64,000 nucleotides of DNA from the NCBI GenBank assembly GCA_030065125.1, contig JASJDM010000026.1, forward strand, positions 1 to 64,000, written 5' to 3'. The position numbers and the translations under genes were made by a program. The notes beneath the pieces were generated by a model. That model had not been told where the DNA came from. It saw only the letters and a program-made list of their open reading frames with translations, and did not search any database. Each line of letters begins with the position of its first letter. The first letter of the stretch is position 1. This document shows, one piece after another, positions 1 to 8,714 of this stretch. This stretch comes from Lysobacterales bacterium (GTDB lineage: Bacteria; Pseudomonadota; Gammaproteobacteria; Xanthomonadales; SZUA-38).

Positions 1-426
1 GATCTGCGGCGCGCCCGCTCCGGCACCATGTCCCAGATCCCCACCAAGACCGGTGCGGCCGCGGCCGTGGGCCTGGTGCTGCCGGAACTGAACGGCAAGC
101 TGGACGGTTTCTCGGTGCGAGTTCCCACCATCAACGTCTCCCTGGTGGACCTCAGCTTCGTGGCCAGCCGTTACACCACCATCGAGGAAGTCAACCAGAT
201 CATGAAGGACGCTTCCGAGGGCGAACTCAAGGGTATCCTGGGCTACAACGATCTGCCCCTGGTCTCCATCGACTTCAACCACTCGCCCATGTCGTCAACC
301 TTCGACGCCGGCCTGACCAAGGTTATCGACGGCAACCTGGTCAAGGTCCTGTCCTGGTATGACAACGAGTGGGGCTTCTCCTGCCGCATGCTGGACACCG
401 CCACCGCCATGATGGCAGCCGGCTGA
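1..426 (+). CDS. gap: Glyceraldehyde-3-phosphate dehydrogenase, C-terminal part (cut by window start)
   Basis: NAD(P)-dependent oxidation and phosphorylation of glyceraldehyde 3-phosphate to 1,3-bisphosphoglycerate in the cytoplasmic glycolytic/gluconeogenic pathway. The frame is open from base 1, so the N-terminal Rossmann domain and catalytic Cys lie outside the window. The visible 141 residues are the C-terminal part of the catalytic domain: RRAR, a TGAAAAVG segment, [17 protein letters not shown] and the closing WYDNEWGFS motif that is near-invariant in GAPDH. An internal ATG at 28 is not the start. The stop is 8 bases before pgk, so the two genes are probably one operon. Identity is certain from motifs; type (GapA versus GapB) cannot be judged without the N-terminus. 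Confidence 0.95.
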   Translation, partial: DLRRARSGTMSQIPTKTGAAAAVGLVLPELNGKLDGFSVRVPTINVSLVDLSFVASRYTTIEEVNQIMKDASEGELKGILGYNDLPLVSIDFNHSPMSSTFDAGLTKVIDGNLVKVLSWYDNEWGFSCRMLDTATAMMAAG

Positions 427-434
427 GTGACGCC

Positions 435-1613
435 ATGACTTTTCTTCGCATGCAGGACCTGGACCTGGAAGGCCGGCGGGTGTTGATCCGCCAGGATCTC
501 AACGTCCCCATCGCCGATGGCGAGGTCGGCAACGACAAGCGCATACGCGCGGCGTTGCCCACCGTGCAGATGGCGCTGGAGCAAGGCGCTCGGGTCATGG
601 TCATGTCCCACCTGGGACGGCCCACCGAGGGTCAGCCCGAAGAAAAGTTTTCTCTCAAACCAGTGGCGGCCCACATGGGCCGCCTGCTGGGGCGGGAGGT
701 GCCCCTGGCAGGCGACTGGCTGGACGGGGTTGAGGTCGAACCCGGATCGCTGGTCTTGTGTGAGAACGTGCGTTTCAACGCCGGCGAGAAGAAAAATGAT
801 GAAGCCCTGGCTCGCCGCATGGCGGCTCTGTGCGACATCTTTGTGATGGATGCGTTTGGCACGGCTCACCGCGCCCAGGCGTCCACCCACGGCGCGGGGC
901 AGTTTGCACCCACTGCCTGTGCCGGTCCGCTGCTGTCGGCGGAGCTGGATGCCCTGGGCAAGGCCCTGCAGGACCCCGACAAGCCCATGCTCGCCATTGT
1001 CGGGGGTTCCAAGGTCTCCACCAAGCTGACAGTGCTGGAAACCCTGACCCGGAAGGTGGACAGCCTCATCGTGGGCGGCGGCATCGCCAACACATTTATT
1101 GCCGCGGCCGGCCATGAGGTGGGCAAGTCCCTGTACGAACCCGACCTCATGGACGAGGCCCGTCGCCTGATGGAGGCGGCCAGGGCGGCAGGGGGCGAAA
1201 TCCCGGTGCCCGTGGACGTGGTCGTGGGCCCGGCCTTTGATGCCGGGGCACCAGCCACGTTGAAGTCGGTGGAAGAGGTGTCCGCCGACGACATGATTTT
1301 CGACATCGGGCCGCGGACCGCCGAGCGCTACGCCCAGGCCATTGCCGGAGCCGGCACCATCGTCTGGAACGGTCCGGTTGGCGTGTTCGAGTTCGACCAG
1401 TTCGGCGCCGGAACCGAGGCCGTGTCCCGGGCCATCGCCGGCAGCCCCGGCTTCTCCATCGCCGGCGGCGGCGACACCGTCGCGGCCATCGATAAGTACG
1501 GCGTTGCCGCTGACGTGTCCTATATTTCCACCGGTGGCGGGGCGTTCCTGGAGTTCCTGGAAGGCAAAAAGCTGCCGGCGGTGGCCATGCTGGAAGAGCG
1601 GGCCGCCGGTTAA
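435..1613 (+). CDS. pgk: Phosphoglycerate kinase
   Basis: Transfers phosphate between 1,3-bisphosphoglycerate and ADP in glycolysis. The 392-residue product has the usual length and order of motifs: RQDLNVP (usual RVDxNVP) near the N-terminus, [14 protein letters not shown] and GGGIANTF in the hinge region, WNGPVGVFE, and the nucleotide-loop GGGDTVAA near the C-terminus. I chose the ATG at 435; an in-frame upstream ATG at 369 would run back through the end of gap and is unlikely. It lies between gap and a HAD phosphatase gene, with short gaps, in the class I aldolase operon. Nothing is odd apart from the Val to Gln change in the RxDxNVP motif, which does not touch the catalytic residues. Confidence 0.97.
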   Translation: MTFLRMQDLDLEGRRVLIRQDLNVPIADGEVGNDKRIRAALPTVQMALEQGARVMVMSHLGRPTEGQPEEKFSLKPVAAHMGRLLGREVPLAGDWLDGVEVEPGSLVLCENVRFNAGEKKNDEALARRMAALCDIFVMDAFGTAHRAQASTHGAGQFAPTACAGPLLSAELDALGKALQDPDKPMLAIVGGSKVSTKLTVLETLTRKVDSLIVGGGIANTFIAAAGHEVGKSLYEPDLMDEARRLMEAARAAGGEIPVPVDVVVGPAFDAGAPATLKSVEEVSADDMIFDIGPRTAERYAQAIAGAGTIVWNGPVGVFEFDQFGAGTEAVSRAIAGSPGFSIAGGGDTVAAIDKYGVAADVSYISTGGGAFLEFLEGKKLPAVAMLEERAAG

Positions 1614-1623
1614 TACCGTCTTG

Positions 1624-2301
1624 ATGAGCCCGGTCAGGAATCGTCCCTGCGCTTTTTTTGACCTGGATGGAACCCTGACGAATCCCCAGGTCGGTATCGT
1701 CAACTGCATCGAGTACGCTTTTGAACGGCTGGGTCTGACGGCGCCTGAGCGAGAAACCCTTACCACGTGGATCGGACCGCCATTGCAGGAGAGCTTTCAG
1801 CAGTTCCTGGGCGATCGGAACCTGGCCAGCCAGGCCCTGGGATTTTACCGGGAGCGATTTTCCAGTCGAGGGCTGCTGGAGAACGAGATAATCCCTGGCA
1901 TGGGTGAACTGCTGGAGACGCTGTCGAGCCGAGGGGTTGAATGCAGCGTAGTGACCTCCAAGCCGCGGGTGTTCGCCCGCCGCATTGTTGAACACTTTGG
2001 ATTGAATCCCTGGCTGACCCAGGTGATTGGCAGTGAATTGGACGGCACCCGGGGGGACAAGACCGAACTGATCCGCTACGCCCTGGAGCAGATCGGCCGA
2101 CGCGCTGCCGACACCATCATGCTGGGGGATCGCCATCACGACATCACCGGCGCACGCAACAATGGCGTCGCATCCATCGGCGTCACCTGGGGTTTCGGCA
2201 GCATCACGGAGTTGCGTGAAGCGGGGGCGGACGCCATTGTGAATGAAGTTCCACGGCTGATGGATTACTGGGATTTGGCTGAAACGGCAGGAGTCAACTG
2301 A
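1624..2301 (+). CDS. HAD-superfamily phosphatase (phosphoglycolate phosphatase-like)
   Basis: A 225-residue haloacid-dehalogenase phosphohydrolase. Motif I is FFDLDGTL (nucleophile D13, acid/base D15), motif II is VVTSKP, motif III the Lys in RGDKTEL, and motif IV LGDRHHD. The helical cap between motifs I and II places it with the Gph/PPase-like subfamily, which dephosphorylates small phosphoesters such as 2-phosphoglycolate. The substrate cannot be read from sequence. It starts 10 bases after pgk and ends 1 base before the fba start, so it belongs to the gap-pgk-fba operon. It occupies the slot where many gammaproteobacteria carry pyruvate kinase; a role in clearing a toxic side-product of glycolysis would fit but is an inference. 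An ATG at 1624 follows the pgk stop, so longer upstream starts were rejected. Confidence 0.88.
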   Translation: MSPVRNRPCAFFDLDGTLTNPQVGIVNCIEYAFERLGLTAPERETLTTWIGPPLQESFQQFLGDRNLASQALGFYRERFSSRGLLENEIIPGMGELLETLSSRGVECSVVTSKPRVFARRIVEHFGLNPWLTQVIGSELDGTRGDKTELIRYALEQIGRRAADTIMLGDRHHDITGARNNGVASIGVTWGFGSITELREAGADAIVNEVPRLMDYWDLAETAGVN

Positions 2302-2302
2302 A

Positions 2303-3322
2303 ATGAATGTAGAGAAACTGGCGCAGACCGCCCAGGCCATGGTGGCTGAGGGACGCGGGATCCTGGCCATTGACGAAAGCTCACCCACTATCAAGAAGCG
2401 GTTCAAGCAGGTTAAGCTGGAGAGCACCGAGGAAAACCGCCGGGCCTACCGCGAAATGCTGCTGAGCACCGCCGGGCTGGGAGAATTCATTTCCGGCGCC
2501 ATCCTGTTCGACGAGACCCTGCGCCAGTCCACCAGTGACGGCGTGCGCTTCGTGGACCAGATGAAGGAGGCCGGTATCCTGCCCGGAATCAAAGTGGACA
2601 AGGGCGCCCACCGCCTGGCCGGCCACCCCGGCGAGAAAGTCACCGAGGGCCTGGACGGGCTGCGACCGCGCCTGGCCGAGTACGCTGAACTTGGCGCCGA
2701 ATTTGCCAAGTGGCGGGCGGTGATTACCATCGGCGACGGCACCCCCAGCAGTGCCTGCGTGGAGGCCAACGCCCACGCCCTGGCCCGGTACGCCGCCCTG
2801 TGCCAGGAAGCTGACCTGGTGCCCATCGTGGAGCCCGAGGTGTTGATGAACGGCGAGCACGACCTGGACACCTGCTTTGAAGTCACCGAGGCGACCCTGC
2901 GGAGCGTGTTTGCCGCCCTCTACGAGCAGAACGTGCTGTTGGAAGGTGCGGTGCTCAAGGCCAGCATGGTGATATCGGGTGACCGCTGCCCGAACAAGGC
3001 CAACCTGCAGGAGGTGGCCGAAGGTACCCTGCAGTGCCTGTACAACTCGGTTCCCGCGGCCATGGCCGGCGTGGTGTTCCTGTCGGGCGGGCAGACCGAG
3101 GTGGACGCCACCCGCCACCTCAACGCCATGAACCAGATCGGCCCGCATCCCTGGCCGCTGTCGTTCTCCTATGGCCGTGCCCTGCAGCATAGTGCGCTGA
3201 AAAAGTGGGGCGAGAATCCGGCAGACAATGTTCAGGAGGCCCAGGAGATCCTGCTGCGCCGGGCCCGCTGCAACGGTCAGGCCGCCATGGGTCAGTACGA
3301 AGCGGCCATGGAATCAGCCTGA
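2303..3322 (+). CDS. Fructose-bisphosphate aldolase, class I
   Basis: Metal-independent, Schiff-base aldolase that cleaves fructose 1,6-bisphosphate into dihydroxyacetone phosphate and glyceraldehyde 3-phosphate. The 339-residue protein has the class I signatures: GILAIDESSPT near residue 24, GIKVDKG around 96-101, AKWRAV around 137, PIVEPEV around 177-180, and VLLEGAVLKAS, whose K219 matches the Schiff-base lysine of animal-type aldolases. Class II metal-binding motifs are absent. It is the last gene of the gap-pgk-HAD-fba operon, starting 1 base after the HAD stop. A perfect 24-bp-arm palindrome begins 8 bases after its stop and may act on the 3' end of the message. Confidence 0.95.
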   Translation: MNVEKLAQTAQAMVAEGRGILAIDESSPTIKKRFKQVKLESTEENRRAYREMLLSTAGLGEFISGAILFDETLRQSTSDGVRFVDQMKEAGILPGIKVDKGAHRLAGHPGEKVTEGLDGLRPRLAEYAELGAEFAKWRAVITIGDGTPSSACVEANAHALARYAALCQEADLVPIVEPEVLMNGEHDLDTCFEVTEATLRSVFAALYEQNVLLEGAVLKASMVISGDRCPNKANLQEVAEGTLQCLYNSVPAAMAGVVFLSGGQTEVDATRHLNAMNQIGPHPWPLSFSYGRALQHSALKKWGENPADNVQEAQEILLRRARCNGQAAMGQYEAAMESA

Positions 3323-3329
3323 TCGATCC

Positions 3330-3379
3330 GGGGACAGTTTACTTAATTCACGCTCGCGTGAATTAAGTAAACTGTCCCC
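3330..3379. repeat. Palindromic element type A, copy 1
   Basis: Perfect inverted repeat with 24-bp arms (3330-3353 and 3356-3379) and a 2-base loop. The arm begins GGGGACAGTTTACTTAATTC and ends ACGC. It starts 8 bases after the fba stop. The outer 20 bases match copy 2 at 3956-4005; only the tip differs. No clear T-run follows, so it is not a standard terminator. The design resembles palindromes associated with REP-associated tyrosine transposases (RAYTs); that link is from memory. Confidence 0.9.
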
Positions 3380-3385
3380 CCTTTC

Positions 3386-3931
3386 TCAGGCCTTGATGCC
3401 GGGGAGTCCGTCCAGGCTGGTTGAGTTGTTTTTCTTGCGGTAGTCCAGCATTTCCTGCTCGGTCTTGCTGGCCACCCAGTTTTCCATGGCGTCGCGCTTG
3501 CCCTCGTGCTGGTAGCGGGGCACGCCGTAACCACAGGAATCGGCGATGCGGGTGATGGAAAGGCGTACGACGGCCCGCGGCATGGCAAATTCCGGAAAGT
3601 GGGCCAGGAGGTCGTCGAACCCATCGTCACCCGGCTCCACCGCGGTGCCCGTGCCGTAGAAACGGAATATCTTGGGTGGCCCTTCAAAGGCGCACATCAT
3701 CAACACCATGCGCCCGTTCTGTTTGAGGTGGGCAATGGTCTCCACCCCGCTCCCGCCCAGGTCCAGGTAGGCGATTTCATGGGGTCCCAGTACCCGCAGC
3801 GTATCCAGGCCTTTGGGCGAGCAGTTGATCAGGCCTTCGTCACCGCTGGGGGCCGTGGCCACAAAAAACATCTGCTGGCGGGAAATCCAGTTTTCGATTT
3901 TTGAATCGATGGCTTCAAACACCTTTCCCAT
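3386..3931 (-). CDS. Pyridoxamine 5'-phosphate oxidase (PPOX)-family FMN-binding protein
   Basis: A 181-residue split-barrel flavoprotein-like protein. The N-terminal half (IENWISRQQMFFVATAPSG, INCSPKGLDTLRVLG, YLDLGGSGVETIAHL, GRMVLMMCAFEGPPKIFRFYG) follows the PPOX pattern, where a strand pair and a following helix bind FMN. The C-terminal part with SCGYGVPRY and a charged tail is typical of the general stress/PPOX subgroup. It is probably an FMN- or F420-type redox or binding protein; the substrate is unknown. It is a lone minus-strand gene between fba and maeB and is bracketed by two copies of the same palindrome, one about 7 bases beyond its stop and one 25 bases upstream of its start. 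Confidence 0.85.
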   Translation of the reverse strand: MGKVFEAIDSKIENWISRQQMFFVATAPSGDEGLINCSPKGLDTLRVLGPHEIAYLDLGGSGVETIAHLKQNGRMVLMMCAFEGPPKIFRFYGTGTAVEPGDDGFDDLLAHFPEFAMPRAVVRLSITRIADSCGYGVPRYQHEGKRDAMENWVASKTEQEMLDYRKKNNSTSLDGLPGIKA

Positions 3932-3955
3932 GGGTGGGGTCTCCTATTGCGGTAT

Positions 3956-4005
3956 GGGGACAGTTTACTTAATTCGAGCACGCTCGAATTAAGTAAACTG
4001 TCCCC
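3956..4005. repeat. Palindromic element type A, copy 2
   Basis: Perfect inverted repeat, arms 3956-3979 and 3982-4005, 2-base loop. The outer 20 bases (GGGGACAGTTTACTTAATTC) are identical to copy 1; the tip is GAGC instead of ACGC, so loop-proximal bases covary. It fills most of the gap between the divergent PPOX gene (start 3931) and maeB (start 4029), so both promoters must overlap it or lie very close. Confidence 0.9.
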
Positions 4006-4028
4006 TTTGACCGAGGGGAGGGGTCGTC

Positions 4029-6296
4029 ATGCCCGAAGAGATCAAGCAGAAGGCGCTGGACTACCATCGCCAGCATCCACCTGGAAAGATCACCATTGCG
4101 CCCACCAAAGCGCTGACCACCCAGTCTGACCTGGCCCTGGCTTATTCACCCGGCGTGGCGGCCGCCTGTGAGGCCATTGTTGAGGACCCGGACGAGGCGC
4201 TGCATGTCACTGCCCGGGCCAACCTGGTGGCGGTCATCTCCAACGGCACCGCGGTACTGGGTCTGGGCAACATCGGGCCTCTGGCCTCCAAGCCGGTGAT
4301 GGAGGGCAAGGGGGTGCTGTTCAAGAAGTTCGCGGGGGTCGACGTTTTTGATATCGAGGTGAACGAGTCCGACCCGGAAAAACTGGTGGACATCTGCGCC
4401 GCCCTGGAGCCCACCTTCGGCGGCATCAACCTGGAGGACATCAAGGCGCCGGAGTGTTTTTTCGTAGAGCAGGCGCTGAAAGATCGGGTCAAGATCCCGG
4501 TGTTTCACGACGACCAGCACGGCACCGCCATCATTGCAGGCGCAGCCCTGGTCAATGCCCTGTACATTGTCGGCAAGGACATCGGCGATATCCGCATTGT
4601 CACCTCCGGCGCCGGCGCCGCCGGCATGGCCTGCCTGGACCTGGCGGTGAGCCTGGGGGTCAGGCGTGAGAACATTACGGTGACGGACCGCAAGGGTGTG
4701 GTTTACCGTGGCCGCGAAGATCTCAGGGACGGCGACGCCAAGTCCCGCTACGCCCAGGATACGCAATGGCGGACCCTGGCCGACGCCATCGACGGCGCCG
4801 ACGTGTTTCTCGGCGTATCCGCGCCCGGCATCCTGACCCGGGATATGGTGCAATCCATGGCACCCAGCCCTCTGATCCTGGCCCTGGCCAATCCGATCCC
4901 GGAAATCATGCCGGCCGAAGCCCGCGAAGCGCGGGAAGACGCCATCATCGCCACGGGCCGGTCGGATTTCCCCAATCAGGTGAATAACGTCCTCTGCTTT
5001 CCATACATCTTCCGCGGCGCCCTGGACGTCAGCGCCACAACCATCAACGAAGAGATGAAGATGGCCTGCGTTCACGCCATAGCCGAACTGGCCAGGATCG
5101 AAGCCAGCGACGTCAGCGCAGCGGCCTACGGCGGCGACTTACCGCAGTTTGGCCCGGACTACCTGATTCCCCAGCCGTTCGATCCCCGACTCATTGCCCA
5201 GGTGGCGCCGGCGGTTGCCAGGGCCGCCATGGACACCGGCGTTGCGCGGCGGCCCATCGAGGACATGGACGCCTACGTGGAAAAGCTGTACCAGTTCGTG
5301 TTCCGCACCGGCCTGCTGATGAAGCCCCTGTTCCAGGCCGCGAAGTCCGACCCAAAACGGGTGGTCTACGCCGAGGGCGAAGAGGAGGTGGTGCTGCGGG
5401 CGGTGCAGAACGTCATCGACGATGGCCTGGCCAGCCCCATCCTGGTCGCCCGGCCCAGCGTGCTGAAGATGCGCATCGAGAAACTCGGGCTGCGGCTCGA
5501 CCCGGAAAAGGATGTCAAAGTCATCAACCCAGAAAGTGATCCACGCTATAAGGATTACTGGCAGCTGTATCACCAGAAGATGCGCCGTAGAGGCGTGACG
5601 CCGGATATTGCCAAGACCGTGGTACGAACCCGCGCCTCTATCATCGCTGCCATCATGGTGGAGCGGGGCGAAGCAGACGCCATGATTGCCGGTGTGGTGG
5701 GAAATCACGAGAAAATTCTGGAGCGGGTGATCAACGTTCTGGGCCTGAAGCCCGGCGTGTCGGCTGCATCATCCGTGTCCGTGCTGGCCACCGAAAAGCA
5801 ACGCGTTTTCGTCTGCGACACCCACGTCAACGCCCATCCCAGCGCGGAGGAAATCGCCGAGGCCACCATCCTGGCCGCAGAACGCGTGCGCGAATTCGGC
5901 ATGACACCCCGGGTGGCCCTGGTCTGCCACTCGGACTTTGGCAGCCACAACGACGAATCCGCCGCCAAGATGCGCCAGGCCCTGGAGCTGATACACCAGC
6001 AGGCTCCGGATCTTGAGGTGGAAGGCGAAATGAAAGCCGATACCGCCCTGGAAGAACACATCCGTGACCTGGTTTTTCCCGATTCCGGCTTCAACGGCGC
6101 TGCCAACCTGCTGGTCATGCCCGACCAGGCGTCCGCCCACATTGCCTACTCAATGACCCGGGTAGTCTCCGGTGCGGTGTCGGTGGGGCCCATGATCAAC
6201 GGCCTGGCCAAGCCGGCGCACGTGTTAACGCCGACGGCTACGGTGCGGAGGGTGGTCAATATGACGGCCGTGGCCGTGGTGGAGGCGCAGAAGTAA
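4029..6296 (+). CDS. maeB: NADP-dependent malic enzyme with C-terminal phosphotransacetylase-like domain
   Basis: Oxidative decarboxylation of malate to pyruvate with NAD(P)H production, linking the TCA cycle to pyruvate. At 755 residues it has the length of the multidomain MaeB family. The N-terminal malic domain carries [43 protein letters not shown] and DDQHGTAII. The NAD(P)-binding domain has [15 protein letters not shown] and ends near LANPIPEI. From about residue 430 a phosphotransacetylase-like domain follows ([26 protein letters not shown] stretch, [13 protein letters not shown]). In this family that domain is regulatory, responding to acetyl-CoA, and is not thought to be catalytic. 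A GGGGAGGGG purine run precedes the ATG. It is transcribed alone, divergent from the PPOX gene. Confidence 0.95.
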   Translation: MPEEIKQKALDYHRQHPPGKITIAPTKALTTQSDLALAYSPGVAAACEAIVEDPDEALHVTARANLVAVISNGTAVLGLGNIGPLASKPVMEGKGVLFKKFAGVDVFDIEVNESDPEKLVDICAALEPTFGGINLEDIKAPECFFVEQALKDRVKIPVFHDDQHGTAIIAGAALVNALYIVGKDIGDIRIVTSGAGAAGMACLDLAVSLGVRRENITVTDRKGVVYRGREDLRDGDAKSRYAQDTQWRTLADAIDGADVFLGVSAPGILTRDMVQSMAPSPLILALANPIPEIMPAEAREAREDAIIATGRSDFPNQVNNVLCFPYIFRGALDVSATTINEEMKMACVHAIAELARIEASDVSAAAYGGDLPQFGPDYLIPQPFDPRLIAQVAPAVARAAMDTGVARRPIEDMDAYVEKLYQFVFRTGLLMKPLFQAAKSDPKRVVYAEGEEEVVLRAVQNVIDDGLASPILVARPSVLKMRIEKLGLRLDPEKDVKVINPESDPRYKDYWQLYHQKMRRRGVTPDIAKTVVRTRASIIAAIMVERGEADAMIAGVVGNHEKILERVINVLGLKPGVSAASSVSVLATEKQRVFVCDTHVNAHPSAEEIAEATILAAERVREFGMTPRVALVCHSDFGSHNDESAAKMRQALELIHQQAPDLEVEGEMKADTALEEHIRDLVFPDSGFNGAANLLVMPDQASAHIAYSMTRVVSGAVSVGPMINGLAKPAHVLTPTATVRRVVNMTAVAVVEAQK

Positions 6297-6552
6297 GGGA
6301 GTGGCCGCCCTCGAACTGAGATAAGGCCTTCGCCGGCCCGGCGGCGCTCCCCTGAAATGTGTCTTACCGGATCCGGGTCGTCAGCCTGAACGGCGGCCAG
6401 GGTGATGGAACCTTGGTGCAGATGTGGCGGATGAGCTGTTCTCTGAAGGGTTCGAGTCAATTCGCAGTGGTGTTGCGGTACCGGTTGCTGCTTGACGCCC
6501 GTAACGCCTGGGTTTACGGTGATCCGCGGTTGATGTGGGGTAGCGAGTAATC
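6297..6552. other. Intergenic gap without a convincing gene
   Basis: 256 bases between maeB and a small Tat-signal protein. A 63-codon plus-strand frame (6359-6550) ends 2 bases before the next ATG, but it has no ribosome site or recognisable domain and is more likely chance. A promoter for the accessory region downstream is expected here; I could not pick one with confidence. Confidence 0.4.
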
Positions 6553-6819
6553 ATGATTGCAGGCAAGAAACAAGGCATGTCCCGGCGCAATTTGCTTGGC
6601 GGTGGCATCGCGGGTGCAGCGGTGCTGCTGGGATCGGGAGTTGCTCCGTCGTTGGCGGCACCTGTCGACATTGAACCTGACTTCGGGCCTGACTACTCGG
6701 TCAAGGACGTTTACCGGATTGGGCGACACACCTATGTTGAGCTGGGGTTTGAGGTCAACGGACTGCCCTTTGACATGCGTCTGCGATCCATGGACGGCAA
6801 AACCTGGTGGACGGTTTGA
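6553..6819 (+). CDS. Small Tat-exported protein of unknown function
   Basis: 88 residues beginning with a twin-arginine signal: MSRRNLLGGGIAG followed by a hydrophobic stretch and an APSLAA cleavage-like site. The mature part is only about 50 residues, acidic at first (DIEPDFGPDY), then YVELGFEVNGLPFDMRL and a terminal WWTV. The ATG at 6577 (directly before SRRNLL) is an equally good start and would give 80 residues. I recognise no family. Export by Tat normally implies folding or cofactor binding in the cytoplasm before transport. It opens the accessory region and is convergent with the sulfotransferase gene downstream. Confidence 0.6.
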   Translation: MIAGKKQGMSRRNLLGGGIAGAAVLLGSGVAPSLAAPVDIEPDFGPDYSVKDVYRIGRHTYVELGFEVNGLPFDMRLRSMDGKTWWTV

Positions 6820-6853
6820 AACCCTGCCGCTTTGAACGCCTGACGGCACCTCG

Positions 6854-7819
6854 CTAAAGCCTCGACACCCGTTCCATTTGCTCGAAGCAGCTGTGAAGCC
6901 AGCGATCGGCGGCATCCCGCTGGGCTGTCGTTGCCACAGTCTGTTTTTCAGGCGAATCGGTCTGAAACAGGGCCCCGGGGTCCTTGCCGCCAAACCGTGC
7001 CCGCTCCCGCATTGCATCCAGTTCGACGTCGGAACAGGCAAACCCGTAGAAATCCGGCAGCAACGTCCACGCTGAATCCGGCAGCTCGCGGTAGTTGATA
7101 AACAGGGAAGATCCGGACCGGCGGCTTTGTATCGCCATATCGCAGATGCGTTTCAGCACCCGCGCGTGGTATTCCTCTATCGGAATGGCAGACACCGTCG
7201 CAGGTTCCAGTCCCAGCACGGCCGAATCCATCGCTCCGGGCACCAATCGCCCCGGATTCCGAGCCAGCGAGACCAGTACCTCGACCGGCTCCCGGTAGAG
7301 AAACACCCAGGGTACGGTAGGAAATGCGCGCTGGATCAGCGGCAGAAAAAGCGTGTTCCAGCCCGCGAACTTGACGAAGTACGGCTGGCCCGAGGTGCGG
7401 GGCGGACGTCCCAGCGCCATCACGATGCCCCGCAGCCAGGTGATCCGCTGTTGTTCCGGGACGGGTGCGCGCAACAGTGCATCGATCAGGCTGGCTTCGG
7501 AGACGACGTTGCCGTAGGGCAGGGTGGCCAGCATCTGGGCCAGCAGCGTGGATCCGCATCGCGACATGTGGAAAATGAAGCCGCTGGGTTCTGCCGCCGG
7601 CACCGCGGTTTCAGTCAGTGCATCGACCGGCGTTTCCCGTCGAAACAGCAGGCAATACGGATCCCGGAAACAGTTTTCGATGGCGTGGTCGAAAAACGGC
7701 TCGGTGAGACGGCGGTCGCCCAGCTGGCACCAGTCCAGCCAGGGGCGGTCCTCCCGCCAGAAAAGCCGAATGGGTACCCAGCCTTCCAGGTCCATGGCTA
7801 CAGCCATCGCTCGATCCAT
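6854..7819 (-). CDS. Sulfotransferase-family protein
   Basis: A 321-residue P-loop sulfotransferase-like protein. The PAPS 5'-phosphosulfate loop is visible as FHMSRCGSTLLAQML at about residues 83-97, and the 3'-phosphate region as VFLYREPVEVLVSLARNPG (R-x-P and S-x-x-R-N pattern). The N-terminal 75 residues (GWVPIRLFW, LDWCQLGDRRLTEPFFDHAI) are a conserved extension seen in a bacterial sulfotransferase subgroup. The acceptor is unknown. It starts inside the upstream Nif11-domain gene (22-base overlap; a second ATG at 7795 lies 2 bases after that gene's stop), so the two are almost certainly co-translated. The context makes the small protein, or a product it guides, a candidate acceptor; that is inference. 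Confidence 0.85.
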   Translation of the reverse strand: MDRAMAVAMDLEGWVPIRLFWREDRPWLDWCQLGDRRLTEPFFDHAIENCFRDPYCLLFRRETPVDALTETAVPAAEPSGFIFHMSRCGSTLLAQMLATLPYGNVVSEASLIDALLRAPVPEQQRITWLRGIVMALGRPPRTSGQPYFVKFAGWNTLFLPLIQRAFPTVPWVFLYREPVEVLVSLARNPGRLVPGAMDSAVLGLEPATVSAIPIEEYHARVLKRICDMAIQSRRSGSSLFINYRELPDSAWTLLPDFYGFACSDVELDAMRERARFGGKDPGALFQTDSPEKQTVATTAQRDAADRWLHSCFEQMERVSRL

Positions 7820-8010
7820 CGCTGGCGGGCCTCGCGCAGGGCAGCCTGCACTTCTTCCACGGTGAATTCGTACCCCAGCTCCGCGCCCATTTCCACCACC
7901 CGGGCAGGAAAGTTGGCGGGCTCGGACGCGCCGCGCAGGCGTTGCTGCAGGTCCGGGTCGTCGAGCACCCGTTGGCGAAACCGGGTAAAGCTGTCCTGAG
8001 TGTGTGACAT
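7798..8010 (-). CDS. Nif11-like leader-peptide domain protein
   Basis: 70 residues matching the Nif11/N11P pattern: FRQRVLDDPDLQQRLRGA, then FPARVVEMGAELGYEFTVEE, then VQAALREARQRW. In known systems this domain is the leader of ribosomally made, modified peptides, but it also occurs as a standalone domain of unclear role in nitrogen-fixation loci. Here the protein ends (IERWL) straight after the domain, without a Cys-rich core or GG cleavage site, so it is either a leader/adaptor without core, or the short C-terminus is the modified part. The gene overlaps the sulfotransferase start by 22 bases and is divergent from the DUF6916-type gene. ATG at 8010 chosen; the ribosome site is weak. Confidence 0.8.
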   Translation of the reverse strand: MSHTQDSFTRFRQRVLDDPDLQQRLRGASEPANFPARVVEMGAELGYEFTVEEVQAALREARQRWIERWL

Positions 8011-8118
8011 GTTGATGGGTCGCCGCCTCTACAGATCGTCGCGTCGGGGCAGATTGGCACGTTAAACGCTACAATGTCACGCGGTACCCGGCAGAGCCAC
8101 GTTCACAGGAGTCTTTAC

Positions 8119-8559
8119 ATGGCGGAGGGACGATCAACCGATGAATCCAATGCGCCGGAGGATGTCCGGGATTCCGCCTGGGCGCTGGGTCACCTCACCG
8201 CCAGCGTCTTCGATGCCCATGTGGGCAGCAGATTTTCCGTCGATCTCAATACCGGCGTGGTGTCGCAGACACTGCAGCCCGATTTCGACCGCCTCGATAA
8301 GAGCCGCCCGGTCAGCCTCGAACTGGTGGAGGTCACGCGATATCCCGGCAACAGATCGCGGGTCGAAGCCGAAGGCCGGGAGCCCTTCTCGCTGCTGTTT
8401 CGCGGGCCCCACGGGCGGCCCCTGGTCAGCGCCCTGTATACCGTTTCCCACCCGGTATTGAAACCGGCCAATCTTTTTTTGAATCCCGTCCAGGTCTCGG
8501 CCGGCAGCCGGCCTGGAGAAAACCCGGATGGCCTGTTTTACGAGTCCTGCTTCACCTGA
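8119..8559 (+). CDS. DUF6916-type small protein
   Basis: 146 residues without a signal peptide. The core reads LTASVFDAHVGSRFSVDL, VSLELVEVTRYPG, REPFSLLFRGP, ALYTVSHPVLKPANLFLNPV and a closing FYESCFT. This spacing (F-x-x-H-x-G-x-x-F, SLELVEV, PFSLLFRGP, Y-x-x-x-HP-x-L-x-x-x-x-LFL-x-P) is what I recall for the DUF6916 family, found near tail-collar proteins and secreted enzymes. Its biochemical role is unknown. The ATG at 8119 is preceded at good distance by AGGAG (8107-8111), so I reject the in-frame ATG at 8074. Divergent from the Nif11 gene across a 108-base gap and upstream of the secreted protein at 8715. Confidence 0.65.
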   Translation: MAEGRSTDESNAPEDVRDSAWALGHLTASVFDAHVGSRFSVDLNTGVVSQTLQPDFDRLDKSRPVSLELVEVTRYPGNRSRVEAEGREPFSLLFRGPHGRPLVSALYTVSHPVLKPANLFLNPVQVSAGSRPGENPDGLFYESCFT

Positions 8560-8714
8560 GGTCGACATTACGCGGACTTTTTCGACGCCCGGAGTGGATT
8601 TTTCCTTGCACCGGGTTTGTGCGTGCCGCCTCCGGTGGTTTACCATCTTCTGATTAAATGCCATTCAAAGATGACTTCATTGACCATTCAATTCGCCCCG
8701 GGGGAGAAACAGTC

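Noticed and set aside
243..1766. 507-codon minus-strand frame opposite pgk
   Set aside because: Antisense shadow of a clear pgk; high-GC third positions keep the reverse frame open. Low-complexity His/Gly/Gln-rich product.
3330..3379. Intrinsic terminator for fba
   Set aside because: The stem is AT-rich in its middle and no U-run follows; better explained as a dispersed palindrome, though it may still influence the 3' end.
6359..6550. 63-codon plus-strand frame before the small Tat protein
   Set aside because: No ribosome site, no recognisable domain, and amino-acid composition like random GC-rich sequence; position before a likely promoter.
8074..8118. Longer N-terminus for the DUF6916-type protein (ATG 8074)
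   Set aside because: AGGAG at 8107-8111 marks ATG 8119 as the start.
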